64,000 nt of DNA, taken from positions 1,327,501 to 1,391,500 of the forward strand of contig NZ_CP031395.1 in assembly GCF_004328645.1 (NCBI RefSeq). Direction: 5' to 3'. Shown piece by piece: positions 28,954-38,271 of this stretch. This stretch comes from Hylemonella gracilis (lineage in GTDB: Bacteria > Pseudomonadota > Gammaproteobacteria > Burkholderiales > Burkholderiaceae_C). The notes beneath the pieces were generated by a model, which was not told where the DNA came from, ran no database searches, and saw only the letters and a program-made list of their open reading frames with translations. Every line of letters begins with the position of its first letter. Position 1 is the first letter of the stretch. The position numbers and the translations under genes were made by a program.

Positions 28954-30479
28954 ACCTCCGCCCCGACAACCGCACCCCATCCCGTCTGGCGACCCAGGCG
29001 ATGTCGCACCTGGGCACGATGGCCGCATCCTTGGGCGGACTGATGAGCGCGGCCGCAAGCCAGGGCTGGCGCCTGGCTTCGGGGGGGGCGCGTCTGGGAT
29101 GGCAAGGCCTGCGCACTCGCTTGCACGGTCGGCGTGGCGCGCCTGCGCCGCATGAGGAGGGCGAGCCGCCCATGGAGCTGCCCGTCAAAGTGGGCCTCTA
29201 TGGCGCGGGCACGGGTTTCGGTACCAGCACGTTCGGGAACAGCACGTTCGGTCCAGCCACTTTGGGCGCCACGGCCACGGTTGACGCGGGCTCGGCCCGG
29301 CGCAGCTACCTCTATGGCCAGGGGGATGGCGGTCTGCCCGCGCGCCTGATGGCCTTCGACCAGGCTCTGCTCGGGGTGCTGGTGGCCTTGCTGGCCTGGG
29401 GGCTGATCATGGTGTATTCCGCCACCATCGCCTTGCCTGACAACCCGCGCTTCGCGCAGTACGGCCAGGGCTATTTCCTGCTGCGCCATGCTTCGGCCTT
29501 GTGCGCGGGCTTGGTGCTTGCAGTGGTGGCCTTCCGCATTCCCATGGACCGCTGGGAACAGCTTGCGCCCTGGCTGTTGCTGGGCGCGTTGCTGCTGCTG
29601 GCGGTGGTGCTGGTGCCGGGCGTAGGCCGCGAGGTGAACGGCGCGCGGCGCTGGTTCTCGTTGGGTTTCATGAACTTCCAGCCCTCTGAGGCTGCCAAAC
29701 TGGCGGTGCTGGTGTACGCCGCAGGCTACATGGTGCGCAAGATGGAAGTGAAGGAGCATTTCTTCCGTGCCGTCGCACCCATGGGCCTGGCGGTGGCGTT
29801 GATCGGCGTGTTGCTGCTGGCCGAACCCGACATGGGGGCCTTCATGGTGATCGCCGTCATCGCCATGGGCATCCTCTTCCTGGGCGGCGTCAATGCCCGC
29901 ATGTCCTTCCTGATCGCCAGCATCCTGCTGATCGCCTTCGTGCTGATGATCGCCGCCAGCGAATGGCGGCGCGAACGCATCTTCGCCTACCTCGACCCCT
30001 GGAGCGAGCAGCACGCGCTGGGCAAGGGCTACCAGCTCTCGCACGCGCTGATCGCCTTCGGCCGCGGTCAGATCTTCGGTGTCGGCCTGGGCGGCAGCGT
30101 GGAAAAACTCCACTGGCTGCCCGAGGCGCACACCGATTTCCTGCTGGCCGTGATCGGGGAGGAATTCGGCCTGATCGGCGTGCTGACGCTGGCGGCGCTC
30201 TTCTTCTGGCTCACGCGCCGCGTCATGCACATCGGCCGTCAGGCCATCGCGCTCGACCGCGTATTCGCTGGCCTGGTGGCGCAGGGCGTGGGCATCTGGA
30301 TCGGCTTCCAGGCCTTCATCAACATGGGCGTGAACCTGGGCGCCTTGCCCACCAAGGGACTGACGTTGCCATTCATGAGTTACGGAGGCTCGGCGATTCT
30401 GATGAACCTGATCGCGATCGCATTGGTCCTGAGGGTGGACTACGAAAACAGACAACTCATGCACGGAGGCCGGGCATGA
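28950..30479 (+). CDS. ftsW: Peptidoglycan glycosyltransferase FtsW with long N-terminal extension
   Basis: 509 residues from a GTG overlapping the murD stop (GTGA). The SEDS membrane core begins near residue 133 ([18 protein letters not shown]) and has about ten helices, with [17 protein letters not shown], the [10 protein letters not shown] loop holding the catalytic Asp, and the C-terminal [12 protein letters not shown]. The first ~130 residues are an extra cytoplasmic tail with an imperfect Phe/Gly/Thr repeat ([17 protein letters not shown]). It polymerises septal glycan with FtsI. The last codons lie inside a perfect inverted repeat. Confidence 0.95.
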   Translation: MNLRPDNRTPSRLATQAMSHLGTMAASLGGLMSAAASQGWRLASGGARLGWQGLRTRLHGRRGAPAPHEEGEPPMELPVKVGLYGAGTGFGTSTFGNSTFGPATLGATATVDAGSARRSYLYGQGDGGLPARLMAFDQALLGVLVALLAWGLIMVYSATIALPDNPRFAQYGQGYFLLRHASALCAGLVLAVVAFRIPMDRWEQLAPWLLLGALLLLAVVLVPGVGREVNGARRWFSLGFMNFQPSEAAKLAVLVYAAGYMVRKMEVKEHFFRAVAPMGLAVALIGVLLLAEPDMGAFMVIAVIAMGILFLGGVNARMSFLIASILLIAFVLMIAASEWRRERIFAYLDPWSEQHALGKGYQLSHALIAFGRGQIFGVGLGGSVEKLHWLPEAHTDFLLAVIGEEFGLIGVLTLAALFFWLTRRVMHIGRQAIALDRVFAGLVAQGVGIWIGFQAFINMGVNLGALPTKGLTLPFMSYGGSAILMNLIAIALVLRVDYENRQLMHGGRA

Positions 30480-30490
30480 GTTGTCTGTTT
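30446..30490. repeat. Perfect 16-bp inverted repeat spanning the ftsW stop codon
   Basis: AAACAGACAACTCATG (30446-30461) is exactly complementary to CATGAGTTGTCTGTTT (30475-30490), with a 13-nt loop that contains GGAGG. The ftsW stop TGA and the next ATG lie in the right arm. No T tract follows. Confidence 0.85.
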
Positions 30491-30637
30491 CAACAAAACG
30501 GACACCAGCGCGTCAGCGCTGCACGGCGCAGCCGTGGGCATGCACGGAGGCCGGGCATGAGTTGTCTGTTTCAACAAAACGGACACCAGCGCGTCAGCGC
30601 TGCGCGGTGCAGCCGCATGCGCGGAGGCCGGGCATGA
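30461..30637 (+). repeat. Tandem ~80-bp repeat with SD-ATGA modules between ftsW and murG
   Basis: The block starting GCACGGAGGCCGGGCATGA is at 30461 and recurs at 30542 (81 bp later) and, partly, at 30619 (77 bp later). Each unit has GGAGG six bases before an ATGA (ATG at 30476, 30557, 30634), so each restarts translation where the last frame stops or continues. From ATG 30476 the frame runs 53 codons to a TGA at 30635-30637 overlapping ATG 30634. Small hairpins (CACGGC/GCCGTG, AGCGC/GCGCT) lie inside each unit. Confidence 0.8.
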
Positions 30638-30741
30638 CCGTGAGCCACGCCGGGCCGCCCCAGGTGGCGAACACGGCTCCCTCGGGGGCAGCGAACCCCG
30701 CGCAGCGGGAAGCGTGGGGGCACGTGCCAAATGTGCCCTGA
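30634..30741 (+). repeat. Dispersed-repeat mini-ORF overlapping the murG start (35 codons)
   Basis: Opens at ATG 30634, which overlaps the previous mini-ORF's stop, reads MTVSHAGPPQVANTAPSG, and ends at a TGA at 30739-30741 inside the start of murG. The DNA has the family landmarks GGGCCGCCCC, CCCTCGGGGGCAGCGAA and AAGCGTGGGGGC. The GTG in the last landmark is the likely murG start. Confidence 0.55.
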
Positions 30742-31805
30742 TCATGGCCGGTGGTACGGGGGGGCACATCTTCCCCGGCCTGGCGGTCGCCGAAGCCTTG
30801 CGTGACAAGGGCTGGCGGGTGCACTGGCTGGGTCACCGCGAGCACATGGAAGGCTTGCTGGTGCCGCCGCGCGGTTTTGCCTTCGAGCACGTGGACTTCG
30901 GCGGCGTGCGCGGCAAGGGGCTGCGCAGGTTGCTGCTGCTGCCGTTTCACCTGCTGCGCGCCTTCTGGCAGAGTCTTTGCGTGGTCCGCCGCGTGCGACC
31001 CGACGTGATCGTGGGGCTGGGTGGCTACATCGCCTTCCCCGGCGGCATGATGGGCGTGCTGGCGGGCAAGCCATTGGTGCTGCACGAGCAGAATTCCGTC
31101 GCCGGTCTGGTGAACAAGGTGTTGTCGGGTGTGGCCCGCCGCGTGTACTCAGCCTTTCCGACCGATCGACCAGGCGCTTTGCGCAAGGCGCAGTGGGTGG
31201 GCAATCCCCTGCGTACCGAATTCCTGAATCAAGCGCCACCAGCCGCGCGTTTTGCGGGGCGCCAAGGCCCGCTGCGGGTGCTGGTCGTCGGCGGCAGCCT
31301 GGGCGCGCAGGCGCTGAACGACATCGTTCCCAGGGCCCTGGCCTACATCCCGCGCGCGGAACGACCGCAGGTCACGCACCAGAGCGGCGCCCGGCAGATC
31401 GAGACCTTGCGCGCCAATTACGCGACCGCTGGCGTGGAAGCCGAACTAACGCCCTTCATCGAGAACACGGCCAGCGCCTACGCGCAGGCTGACCTCGTCA
31501 TCGCCCGCGCGGGTGCGAGCACGGTGACGGAAGTCGCCGCCATCGGCGCGGCGGCCATCTTCGTGCCTTTCCCGGCCGCGGTGGACGACCACCAGACCGC
31601 GAACGCGCGCTTCCTGGTGGATGCGGGCGGGGGCTGGCTCATCCAGCAGCAGGACCTGACGGCTGCGGGCCTGTCCCTGCTGCTGAAAAACGCCTCGCGC
31701 GAGGAGTTGCTGCGGCGGGCCGAGGCGGCCTACGCCGTGCGCAAGACGGATGCAACGCAGCGCCTCGTGGCGGCCTGCGAGGAACTGACGGGAGGCGTGG
31801 CATGA
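30714..31805 (+). CDS. murG: Lipid II synthase MurG (UDP-GlcNAc transferase)
   Basis: 363 residues. GT28 glycosyltransferase at the inner face of the membrane; adds GlcNAc to lipid I. The first Gly-rich loop is [17 protein letters not shown], followed by [23 protein letters not shown] and [13 protein letters not shown]. The GTG at 30714 gives the ~10 residues that normally precede MAGGTGG; it lies within a dispersed repeat and CGGGAAGC serves as a weak ribosome-binding site. The stop overlaps the murC ATG (ATGA). Confidence 0.95.
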   Translation: MGARAKCALIMAGGTGGHIFPGLAVAEALRDKGWRVHWLGHREHMEGLLVPPRGFAFEHVDFGGVRGKGLRRLLLLPFHLLRAFWQSLCVVRRVRPDVIVGLGGYIAFPGGMMGVLAGKPLVLHEQNSVAGLVNKVLSGVARRVYSAFPTDRPGALRKAQWVGNPLRTEFLNQAPPAARFAGRQGPLRVLVVGGSLGAQALNDIVPRALAYIPRAERPQVTHQSGARQIETLRANYATAGVEAELTPFIENTASAYAQADLVIARAGASTVTEVAAIGAAAIFVPFPAAVDDHQTANARFLVDAGGGWLIQQQDLTAAGLSLLLKNASREELLRRAEAAYAVRKTDATQRLVAACEELTGGVA

Positions 31806-33202
31806 AACACGCGATCAAAAACATTCATTTCGTCGGCGTGGGCGGCGCCGGCATGTCTGGCATCGCCGAGGTGCTGCACAACCTGGGCTACACGATTTCA
31901 GGCTCGGACCTGTCCGACAGCGCCACGCTGCGGCGTCTGGCCGGCCTGGGCATCAAGACCTTCGTGGGGCACATGGCGCAGCATGTCGCGGACGCGGACG
32001 CGGTGGTCACCTCCACCGCGGTGAAGGCCGACAACCCCGAGGTGCTGGCCGCGCGCGACAAGCACATTCCCATCGTGCCGCGCGCCGTCATGCTGGCCGA
32101 GTTGATGCGCCTCAAGCGTGGCATCGCGATCGCCGGCACGCACGGCAAGACGACCACCACCAGCCTGGTCGCCAGCGTGCTGGCCGAGGCCGGGCTGGAC
32201 CCGACCTTCGTGATCGGGGGGCGGCTCAACAGCGTGGGTGCGAACGCGCGGCTGGGGCAGGGCGAGTTCATCGTGGTCGAGGCCGACGAAAGCGACGCGT
32301 CTTTCCTGAATCTTCTGCCCGTGCTTTCGGTGGTGACCAACATCGACGCCGACCACATGGAGACCTACGGGCACGACTTCGGCCGGCTCAAGCAGGCCTT
32401 CGTGGATTTCCTGCACCGCATGCCGTTCTATGGCACGGCCATTCTCTGTACCGACGACGCGGCCGTGCGCGAGGTGGCGGACACCGTGAACTGTCCGATC
32501 ACCAGCTATGGCTTTGACGAAAGCGCCCAGGTGCGCGCGGTCGATGTGCGGGCGGTGGGTGGGCAGATGCATTTCACGGTGCAGCGGCGCAACGGGGTGG
32601 TGTTGTCCGACCTGGACGTGGTGCTCAACCTCGCGGGTCGGCACAACGTGCTCAACGCCTTGTCGGCCATTGCCGTCGCGGCCGAACTGGAAATTCCGGA
32701 TGCCGCGTTGCTCAAGGCGCTAGCCGAATTCAAGGGTGTGGGTCGGCGTTTCCAACGCTATGGCGAGATGCCTGCCAAGGGCGGGGGCACGTTCACGCTG
32801 ATCGACGACTACGGCCATCACCCGGTGGAGATGGCGGCGACCTTGGCTGCGGCGCGTGGCGCCTTCCCAGGGAAGCGCCTGGTGCTGGCCTTCCAACCGC
32901 ACCGCTACACGCGCACGCGCGACTGCTTCGAGGATTTTGTCAAGGTCATCGGCGAGAACGCCGACGCCGTGCTGCTGGCCGAGGTCTACGCGGCGGGCGA
33001 GAGCCCGATCGTCGCGGCCGATGGGCGCAGCCTGACCCGCGCCTTGCGTGTGGCGGCCAAGGTGGAGCCGGTGTTCGTGGACGACATCGCCACCATGCCG
33101 CAGGCGATTCTGGACACGGCGCGCGCGGGCGACGTGGTGATGTGCATGGGCGCGGGGTCGATTGGCGGTGTGCCCGCGAAAGTGGTGGAGTTGGTGAAAT
33201 GA
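31802..33202 (+). CDS. murC: UDP-N-acetylmuramate:L-alanine ligase MurC
   Basis: 466 residues. Opens [20 protein letters not shown], with the ATP loop [14 protein letters not shown] near 112, [11 protein letters not shown] and [14 protein letters not shown], all MurC signatures. First amino-acid ligase of the peptidoglycan precursor pathway. Both ends overlap neighbours: ATGA with murG upstream and ATGA with ddl downstream. Confidence 0.98.
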   Translation: MKHAIKNIHFVGVGGAGMSGIAEVLHNLGYTISGSDLSDSATLRRLAGLGIKTFVGHMAQHVADADAVVTSTAVKADNPEVLAARDKHIPIVPRAVMLAELMRLKRGIAIAGTHGKTTTTSLVASVLAEAGLDPTFVIGGRLNSVGANARLGQGEFIVVEADESDASFLNLLPVLSVVTNIDADHMETYGHDFGRLKQAFVDFLHRMPFYGTAILCTDDAAVREVADTVNCPITSYGFDESAQVRAVDVRAVGGQMHFTVQRRNGVVLSDLDVVLNLAGRHNVLNALSAIAVAAELEIPDAALLKALAEFKGVGRRFQRYGEMPAKGGGTFTLIDDYGHHPVEMAATLAAARGAFPGKRLVLAFQPHRYTRTRDCFEDFVKVIGENADAVLLAEVYAAGESPIVAADGRSLTRALRVAAKVEPVFVDDIATMPQAILDTARAGDVVMCMGAGSIGGVPAKVVELVK

Positions 33203-34221
33203 CGGGTAATGCGAAGTTGAGCGCCGCCGGGCCGTCCCAAGGCGCCAAGGCCCCTGCGGGGAGCGTGGGGGCCAGTGGTCTAGGCAAAGTCGCGGTGCTG
33301 ATGGGTGGCGCGTCGGCGGAGCGCGAGGTCTCGCTGATGTCGGGCACGGGCGTGCTCAAGGCCTTGCGCGCGCGCGGCGTGGATGCGCACGCCTTCGATC
33401 CGTCCGAGCGCGAGTTGGGCGAACTCAAGCGTGAAGGTTATGCCCGCTGCTTCATCGCCCTGCATGGCCGCTTCGGCGAGGATGGCACGGTGCAGGGCGC
33501 GCTGGAACTGCTGGGTATTCCTTACACCGGCAGCGGCGTGCTGGCGTCCAGCGTCGCGATGGACAAGGTGATGACCAAGCGCATCTGGCTGGCCGAGGGC
33601 CTGCCCACGCCACGCTGGAAGAACGTGACAAGCGCGGAGGAAACCCTCGCCGCGCTGTCGGAGCTCGGCGCGCCGATGATCGTCAAGCCAGCGCGCGAAG
33701 GCTCGACCATTGGGCTGACCAAGGTCAGCGACGCCGCTCAGTGCGCGCTGGCCTACCAGTTAGCCGCCCAGCACGACCCGCTGGTGCTGTGCGAGCAATT
33801 CATCGCGGGCGACGAGGTGACGGTGCCCGTGATCGGCAGCGGCACCGACGCGCGTGCGCTGCCAGCCATCCGCATTGTCGCGCCCGGCGGCAACTACGAC
33901 TACGAGCACAAATACTTCAGTGATGACACGCAGTACATCATCCCCAGCGGATTACCCGCGGGAGAGGAGGCGCGCATCCAGCAATTGGTGCTGCGCTCCT
34001 TCCATGCCCTGGGTTGTCGGGGCTGGGCACGGGCGGACGTGATGATCGATGCCGCGACCCGGGCCCCCTATCTGCTGGAGATCAACACGTCGCCCGGCAT
34101 GACGGGCCATTCGCTGGTGCCCATGTCGGCCAAGGCGGCAGGCATCAGCTACGAGGACCTGTGCCTGCGCCTGTTGGCATCGGCCGAGCTCGACCACGCG
34201 CGACAAGGTGAGGGCGCATGA
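33199..34221 (+). CDS. ddl: D-alanine:D-alanine ligase
   Basis: 340 residues. ATG 33199 overlaps the murC stop. The ATP-grasp enzyme proper begins near residue 29 ([21 protein letters not shown]). Active-site stretches include [32 protein letters not shown] and [15 protein letters not shown]. Residues 7-24, [18 protein letters not shown] plus the Leu before it, are encoded by a copy of the dispersed repeat, fused in frame to the enzyme. Stop overlaps ftsQ (ATGA). Confidence 0.96.
   Translation: MTGNAKLSAAGPSQGAKAPAGSVGASGLGKVAVLMGGASAEREVSLMSGTGVLKALRARGVDAHAFDPSERELGELKREGYARCFIALHGRFGEDGTVQGALELLGIPYTGSGVLASSVAMDKVMTKRIWLAEGLPTPRWKNVTSAEETLAALSELGAPMIVKPAREGSTIGLTKVSDAAQCALAYQLAAQHDPLVLCEQFIAGDEVTVPVIGSGTDARALPAIRIVAPGGNYDYEHKYFSDDTQYIIPSGLPAGEEARIQQLVLRSFHALGCRGWARADVMIDAATRAPYLLEINTSPGMTGHSLVPMSAKAAGISYEDLCLRLLASAELDHARQGEGA
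33219..33273 (+). repeat. Dispersed repeat copy inside the ddl N-terminal coding region
   Basis: GAGCGCCGCCGGGCC at the start and GGGGAGCGTGGGGGCC at the end match the rsmH/ftsL copies. It lacks the central block, like the second rsmH/ftsL copy. It is read in the same frame as the bridging mini-ORFs. Confidence 0.75.
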
Positions 34222-35108
34222 GGAAAAAGACGGTGGCCCAGCCTGCGTCCACCGCAAGGGCGGCGGCGGGCCAGGCCGCGCCCGCGAGCGCCACTTTCGA
34301 CGTGCGCCTGATGAACGGCCTGGCGCGCGCGATGCTGCTGGTCTTCGTGCTGCTGGCGTTGGCCTATTTCGCGCGCTGGGTGATGCAGCGTCCGGTGTTC
34401 TCCATCAGCGGCCTGACGGTGCTGGGCGACGTTCGACACAGCAATGCCCCGACCTTGCGCGCCCGTGTCATGCCGCATATCCAAGGCACCTTCCTGACGG
34501 TGGATCTGCCGGCCGTGCAGCGTGTGTTCGAAGCGCAACCCTGGGTTCGGCGTGCCGTGGTGCAGCGTGAGTTCCCGAGTCGCCTGCGGGTGATCCTGGA
34601 GGAACATCAGCCGGCCGCTTACTGGGGCCAGGAGCAGGGCACCGACCAGGGCGCGGGCGCCCAGGCCCTGCTCAACCGTCAGGGCGAAGTCTTCGAGGCC
34701 AACCTGGACGAAGTGGAAACCGAAAACCTGCCGCGCCTGGATGGCCCGGTGGCGCGTGCTGCCGAGGTGCTGTCGATGCAGCGCGACGTGGCGCCGTTGC
34801 TGGCCGCGCAAGGCTTGCGCACGGCCAGCCTGGTGCTGACGCCGCGCGGCAATTGGCAATTGGGTGTTCGGCAATTGGCCCCGGCGCCTGTGGGCGGCGC
34901 GGCCCTGATCGAACTGGGGGGCGGCGATGCCCCCGAGGTGAAGGCGCGTCTGCAGCGTTTTCTGGACACGGCGGCCCAGGTGGCGGCGCATCACCGGCGC
35001 GACCTGACGGCGCTGGAAAGCGCCGATCTGCGATACGCCCAAGGTTATGCGCTACGCCTGCGGGGCGTGAGCACGGTCGCGGCCTTGGACAAGGCGCGGG
35101 CAAAGTAA
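34218..35108 (+). CDS. ftsQ: Cell division protein FtsQ
   Basis: 296 residues. Cytoplasmic Ala-rich tail (1-35), one membrane helix (about 36-56, [20 protein letters not shown]), a POTRA domain (about 60-130, [17 protein letters not shown]) and a beta domain. Part of FtsQLB with the FtsL encoded upstream. Overlaps ddl by 4 bp, and 27 bp separate it from ftsA. Confidence 0.94.
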   Translation: MRKKTVAQPASTARAAAGQAAPASATFDVRLMNGLARAMLLVFVLLALAYFARWVMQRPVFSISGLTVLGDVRHSNAPTLRARVMPHIQGTFLTVDLPAVQRVFEAQPWVRRAVVQREFPSRLRVILEEHQPAAYWGQEQGTDQGAGAQALLNRQGEVFEANLDEVETENLPRLDGPVARAAEVLSMQRDVAPLLAAQGLRTASLVLTPRGNWQLGVRQLAPAPVGGAALIELGGGDAPEVKARLQRFLDTAAQVAAHHRRDLTALESADLRYAQGYALRLRGVSTVAALDKARAK

Positions 35109-35135
35109 AGGAACAAGCGAAGGACGCGCACCCCC

Positions 35136-36383
35136 ATGGCAAAGGAATACAAGGATTTGGTCGTCGGTCTGGACATCGGCACCGCCAAGGTGATGGCGGT
35201 GGTGGCCGAGGTCCTGCACGAAGGCCCCCACGCGGGCGAGCTGCGCCTGGTCGGACTGGGCATTGCGCCCTCGACCGGGCTCAAGCGCGGCGTGGTGGTG
35301 AACATTGACGCCACGGTCCACAGCATCCAGCAGGCGCTGCGCGAGGCCGAGCTGATGGCAGATTGCAGGATTTCAAGCGTCTACACCGGCATCACGGGCA
35401 GCCACATCCGCGGCATCAACTCCAGTGGCATGGTGGCCGTGAAGGACCGCGAGGTGACCCAGGCCGACGTGGCCCGCGTGGTGGAGACGGCCAAGGCCAT
35501 CAACATCCCGAATGACCAGCGTCTGTTGCTGGTGGAGCCGCAGGAATTCATCATCGACGGCCAGGACGTGCGCGAGCCGGTCGGCATGAGTGGCATCCGC
35601 CTGGAGGCCAAGGTGCACATCGTGACCGGCGCGGCCAGCGCGGCGGAGAATATCGTCAAGTGCGTGCGTCGTTGCGGGCTGGAGGTGGAGCAGCTCATGC
35701 TGAACCCGTTGGCCTCCAGCCTCTCGGTGCTGACCGAGGACGAGAAGGAACTGGGCGTGGCCCTGGTGGACATCGGCGCGGGTGCGACCGACGTGGCCGT
35801 GTTCACGGGCGGCGCGATCCGCCATACCTCGGTGATCCCGATCGCGGGTGACCTCATCACCAGCGACATCGCCATGGCGCTGCGCACGCCGACCAAGGAC
35901 GCCGAGGACATCAAGGTCGAGAACGGCTGCGCCAAGCAACTGCTGGCCGATCCGGACGGGCAGCTCGAAGTGCCAGGCCTGGGCGATCGCGGCCCGCGCA
36001 TGCTGGGCCGGCAGGCGCTGGCTGGCGTGATCGAGCCCAGGGTGGAGGAAATCTTCACCCTGGTGCAGCAGGTGCTGCGCGAATCGGGCTGCGAGGAGGT
36101 GTTGTCCTCGGGCATCGTGCTCACGGGAGGCAGCGCCCTGATGCCGGGCATCGTGGAACTGGGGGAAGACATTTTCCTCAAGCCCGTGCGACGCGGCGTG
36201 CCGAAGTTCTCGGGCCGAGGTGCCGAGCTGGTGGGCCAGCCCCGGGCCGCCACCGTGATGGGCATGCTGGAAGAGGCGCGCCTGGCCCGTTTGCGCGGCT
36301 ACCGCGTGAGCACGGGCAACCCCCTGCACACGGTCAAGAGCAAGGTCACGCGGCTGCGCGACTGGTTCATCAGCAACTTCTGA
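35136..36383 (+). CDS. ftsA: Cell division protein FtsA
   Basis: 415 residues; actin-like ATPase that tethers FtsZ to the membrane. Phosphate 1 loop VVGLDIGTAKVMAVVAE, domain 1C region, phosphate 2 VDIGAGATDVAVF, adenosine loop VLTGGSALMPG. The C-terminal amphipathic helix is KVTRLRDWFISNF. All elements expected of FtsA are present. Confidence 0.98.
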   Translation: MAKEYKDLVVGLDIGTAKVMAVVAEVLHEGPHAGELRLVGLGIAPSTGLKRGVVVNIDATVHSIQQALREAELMADCRISSVYTGITGSHIRGINSSGMVAVKDREVTQADVARVVETAKAINIPNDQRLLLVEPQEFIIDGQDVREPVGMSGIRLEAKVHIVTGAASAAENIVKCVRRCGLEVEQLMLNPLASSLSVLTEDEKELGVALVDIGAGATDVAVFTGGAIRHTSVIPIAGDLITSDIAMALRTPTKDAEDIKVENGCAKQLLADPDGQLEVPGLGDRGPRMLGRQALAGVIEPRVEEIFTLVQQVLRESGCEEVLSSGIVLTGGSALMPGIVELGEDIFLKPVRRGVPKFSGRGAELVGQPRAATVMGMLEEARLARLRGYRVSTGNPLHTVKSKVTRLRDWFISNF

Positions 36384-36397
36384 GGCGAGGCCCGGAC

Positions 36398-36578
36398 ATG
36401 ACGACGCTTTACCTGTGCCAACTGGCCCGAGGCAGCCCGGGCCGAAGTCCGCGGCGCCGCTGGCGACGGGCGCGCGCGAGCGGATGAGGGCCGACGCATG
36501 AGAACAACAAGCCGCAAGGCAAGACGCAAATTCAATCAATCAAGGCAACTGACACGGATGGCAAGGAGCAAGCTATGA
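36398..36578 (+). other. Relay of three ATGA-linked mini-ORFs between ftsA and ftsZ
   Basis: ATG 36398 opens a 29-codon frame ending in TGA 36485-36487, which overlaps ATG 36484. That opens a 5-codon frame ending in TGA 36499-36501, which overlaps ATG 36498. That opens a 26-codon frame ending in TGA 36576-36578, which overlaps the ftsZ ATG 36575. The last frame contains the ftsZ ribosome-binding site AAGGAG. No repeat-family similarity is seen in this one. Confidence 0.5.
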
Positions 36579-38035
36579 GCAGCATGAACATCGAAATCAT
36601 CGACGAATCCGAATTCGATCGCGGCACGCAGATCAAGGTCATCGGCGTGGGCGGCGGCGGCGGCAACGCGGTCGAACACATGATCGAGCGTGACGTGCAG
36701 GGCGTGGAGTTCATCTGCGCCAACACCGACGCCCAGGCCCTGAGCCGCAGCAGCGCCGCCCGCAAAATCCAGCTGGGCCGCAGTGGCCTGGGCGCGGGCA
36801 GCAAGCCCGAGAAGGGGCGCGAGGCGGCCGAGGCGGCGGAAGACCAGATCCGCGAGGCCGTCAGCGGCGCGCACATGCTGTTCATCACCGCGGGCATGGG
36901 CGGCGGCACAGGCACGGGCGCGGCGCCAGTGATCGCGCGCATCGCGCGTGAGATGGGCATCCTCACCGTGGCCGTGGTGACCAAGCCTTTCGAATGGGAG
37001 GGTGGCCGCCGCATGATCAACGCCGACGCGGGCCTGGCCGAGCTGGAAGCCAATGTCGACTCCCTCATCGTCGTGCTCAACGAGAAGCTGCTGGAAGTGC
37101 TGGGCGATGAAATCACGCAGGCCCAAGCCTTTTCCTACGCCAACGATGTGCTCAAGAACGCGGTGGGCGGCATCGCCGAGATCATCACCACGCCGGGCGA
37201 GCTGAACGTGGACTTCAACGACGTGCGTTCGGTCATGGGCGAACCTGGCAAGGCCATGATGGGCACGGCCCGCGCCAGCGGTCCGGACCGCGCGCGCATC
37301 GCTGCCGAGCAGGCCGTGGCCAGCCCCTTGCTGGAAGGCATCGATCTGTCCGGCGCGCGCGGCGTGCTGGTGCTCATCACCGCCTCCAAGGACAACTTCA
37401 AGCTGGCCGAGACCAAGCTGGCCATGAACACCATCCGTGCCTACGCCGCGCCCGAGGCCATGGTGATTTTCGGCACGGCCTACGACGACAGCCTGGGCGA
37501 GGATCTGCGTGTGACGGTGGTCGCCACCGGCCTGTCCATCCGCCAGGGCGGGCGCCGTACCGCGCCGCCCCTGCAGGTGCTGCGCACCGGAACCCATGAC
37601 GCCGTGGGCGCCCCCCTGCAGGTGCCGACGCTGAACAACCCGATCAACGCGGCGCCCGTGGCCGCGCCGCCGACACTGACCCAACCCCTGGGCCAGCCGA
37701 TGTCGCAGCCGGCGGCCCAGCCTTTTTCGTCGTCCCAATCCTACGGCGCGCCGCTGGGGCAGTCGGCGGCGTCCCTGGGTGCTGCCGCCGCCTCGGCCAG
37801 CGCCGCGCGCGCCGCCGCTCAGGCCCGAGTGGCCGAGCGCACTGCCGCTGCGCAGGGCAATCTGCCGGGCATGACGCCGCCCGCTCCGCCGCAGGCGGAC
37901 TACAACCAGATGGCCTCGCCCGCCGTCTGGCGCACCCGCGACCGCACCCAGGCCGCGGCCAAGGTGGATGCATTGTCGGCGGGGGGGATGGAGGATCTGG
38001 AGATTCCCGCCTTCCTGCGCAAGCAAGCTGATTGA
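36575..38035 (+). CDS. ftsZ: Cell division GTPase FtsZ with extended linker
   Basis: 486 residues (E. coli 383). Tubulin-like core with the GTP-binding loop GGGTGTGAAP near 108, NTDAQAL, and the T7 loop DFNDVRSVM. After about residue 330 there is a linker of roughly 140 residues rich in Pro/Gln/Ala/Ser, then the conserved C-terminal peptide LEIPAFLRKQAD that binds FtsA and other partners. Strong AAGGAG upstream. Confidence 0.98.
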   Translation: MSSMNIEIIDESEFDRGTQIKVIGVGGGGGNAVEHMIERDVQGVEFICANTDAQALSRSSAARKIQLGRSGLGAGSKPEKGREAAEAAEDQIREAVSGAHMLFITAGMGGGTGTGAAPVIARIAREMGILTVAVVTKPFEWEGGRRMINADAGLAELEANVDSLIVVLNEKLLEVLGDEITQAQAFSYANDVLKNAVGGIAEIITTPGELNVDFNDVRSVMGEPGKAMMGTARASGPDRARIAAEQAVASPLLEGIDLSGARGVLVLITASKDNFKLAETKLAMNTIRAYAAPEAMVIFGTAYDDSLGEDLRVTVVATGLSIRQGGRRTAPPLQVLRTGTHDAVGAPLQVPTLNNPINAAPVAAPPTLTQPLGQPMSQPAAQPFSSSQSYGAPLGQSAASLGAAAASASAARAAAQARVAERTAAAQGNLPGMTPPAPPQADYNQMASPAVWRTRDRTQAAAKVDALSAGGMEDLEIPAFLRKQAD

Positions 38036-38271
38036 CGGATGTAAAGCTGCTGCGCGGGCCTATATTGCATCTGCGGTGCGCGCCGTACAGGAAGTACGGC
38101 TGTGCTCCTCGCCGCAACCTCGACCCGCTCGCTACGCTTTCCATTCCGTCAATCGCGAGATGTGTTCAGAGACGGGATCGTTTGTCACCACAAGCAAACT
38201 ATTGCCGCGATAGTCAAGGTTTCTGCGGCAGAACAGGCCCTGTGAGGGTCTACTAACTTAAAATAGTGGCC
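38036..38271 (+). other. ftsZ-lpxC intergenic region
   Basis: 236 bp. A 7-bp perfect hairpin (GCCGTAC 38082-38088 with GTACGGC 38094-38100) has no T tract. The rest is more AT-rich and should hold the lpxC promoter. Confidence 0.5.
38259..38264 (+). promoter_or_regulatory. Candidate -10 close to the lpxC start (possible leaderless mRNA)
   Basis: TAAAAT ends 7 nt before the lpxC ATG and no Shine-Dalgarno sequence precedes the ATG. Confidence 0.4.

Noticed and set aside
30461..30637. Tandem repeats considered as a CRISPR array
   Set aside because: Units are ~80 bp, directly adjacent without unique spacers, and contain start/stop codons; no cas genes are nearby.
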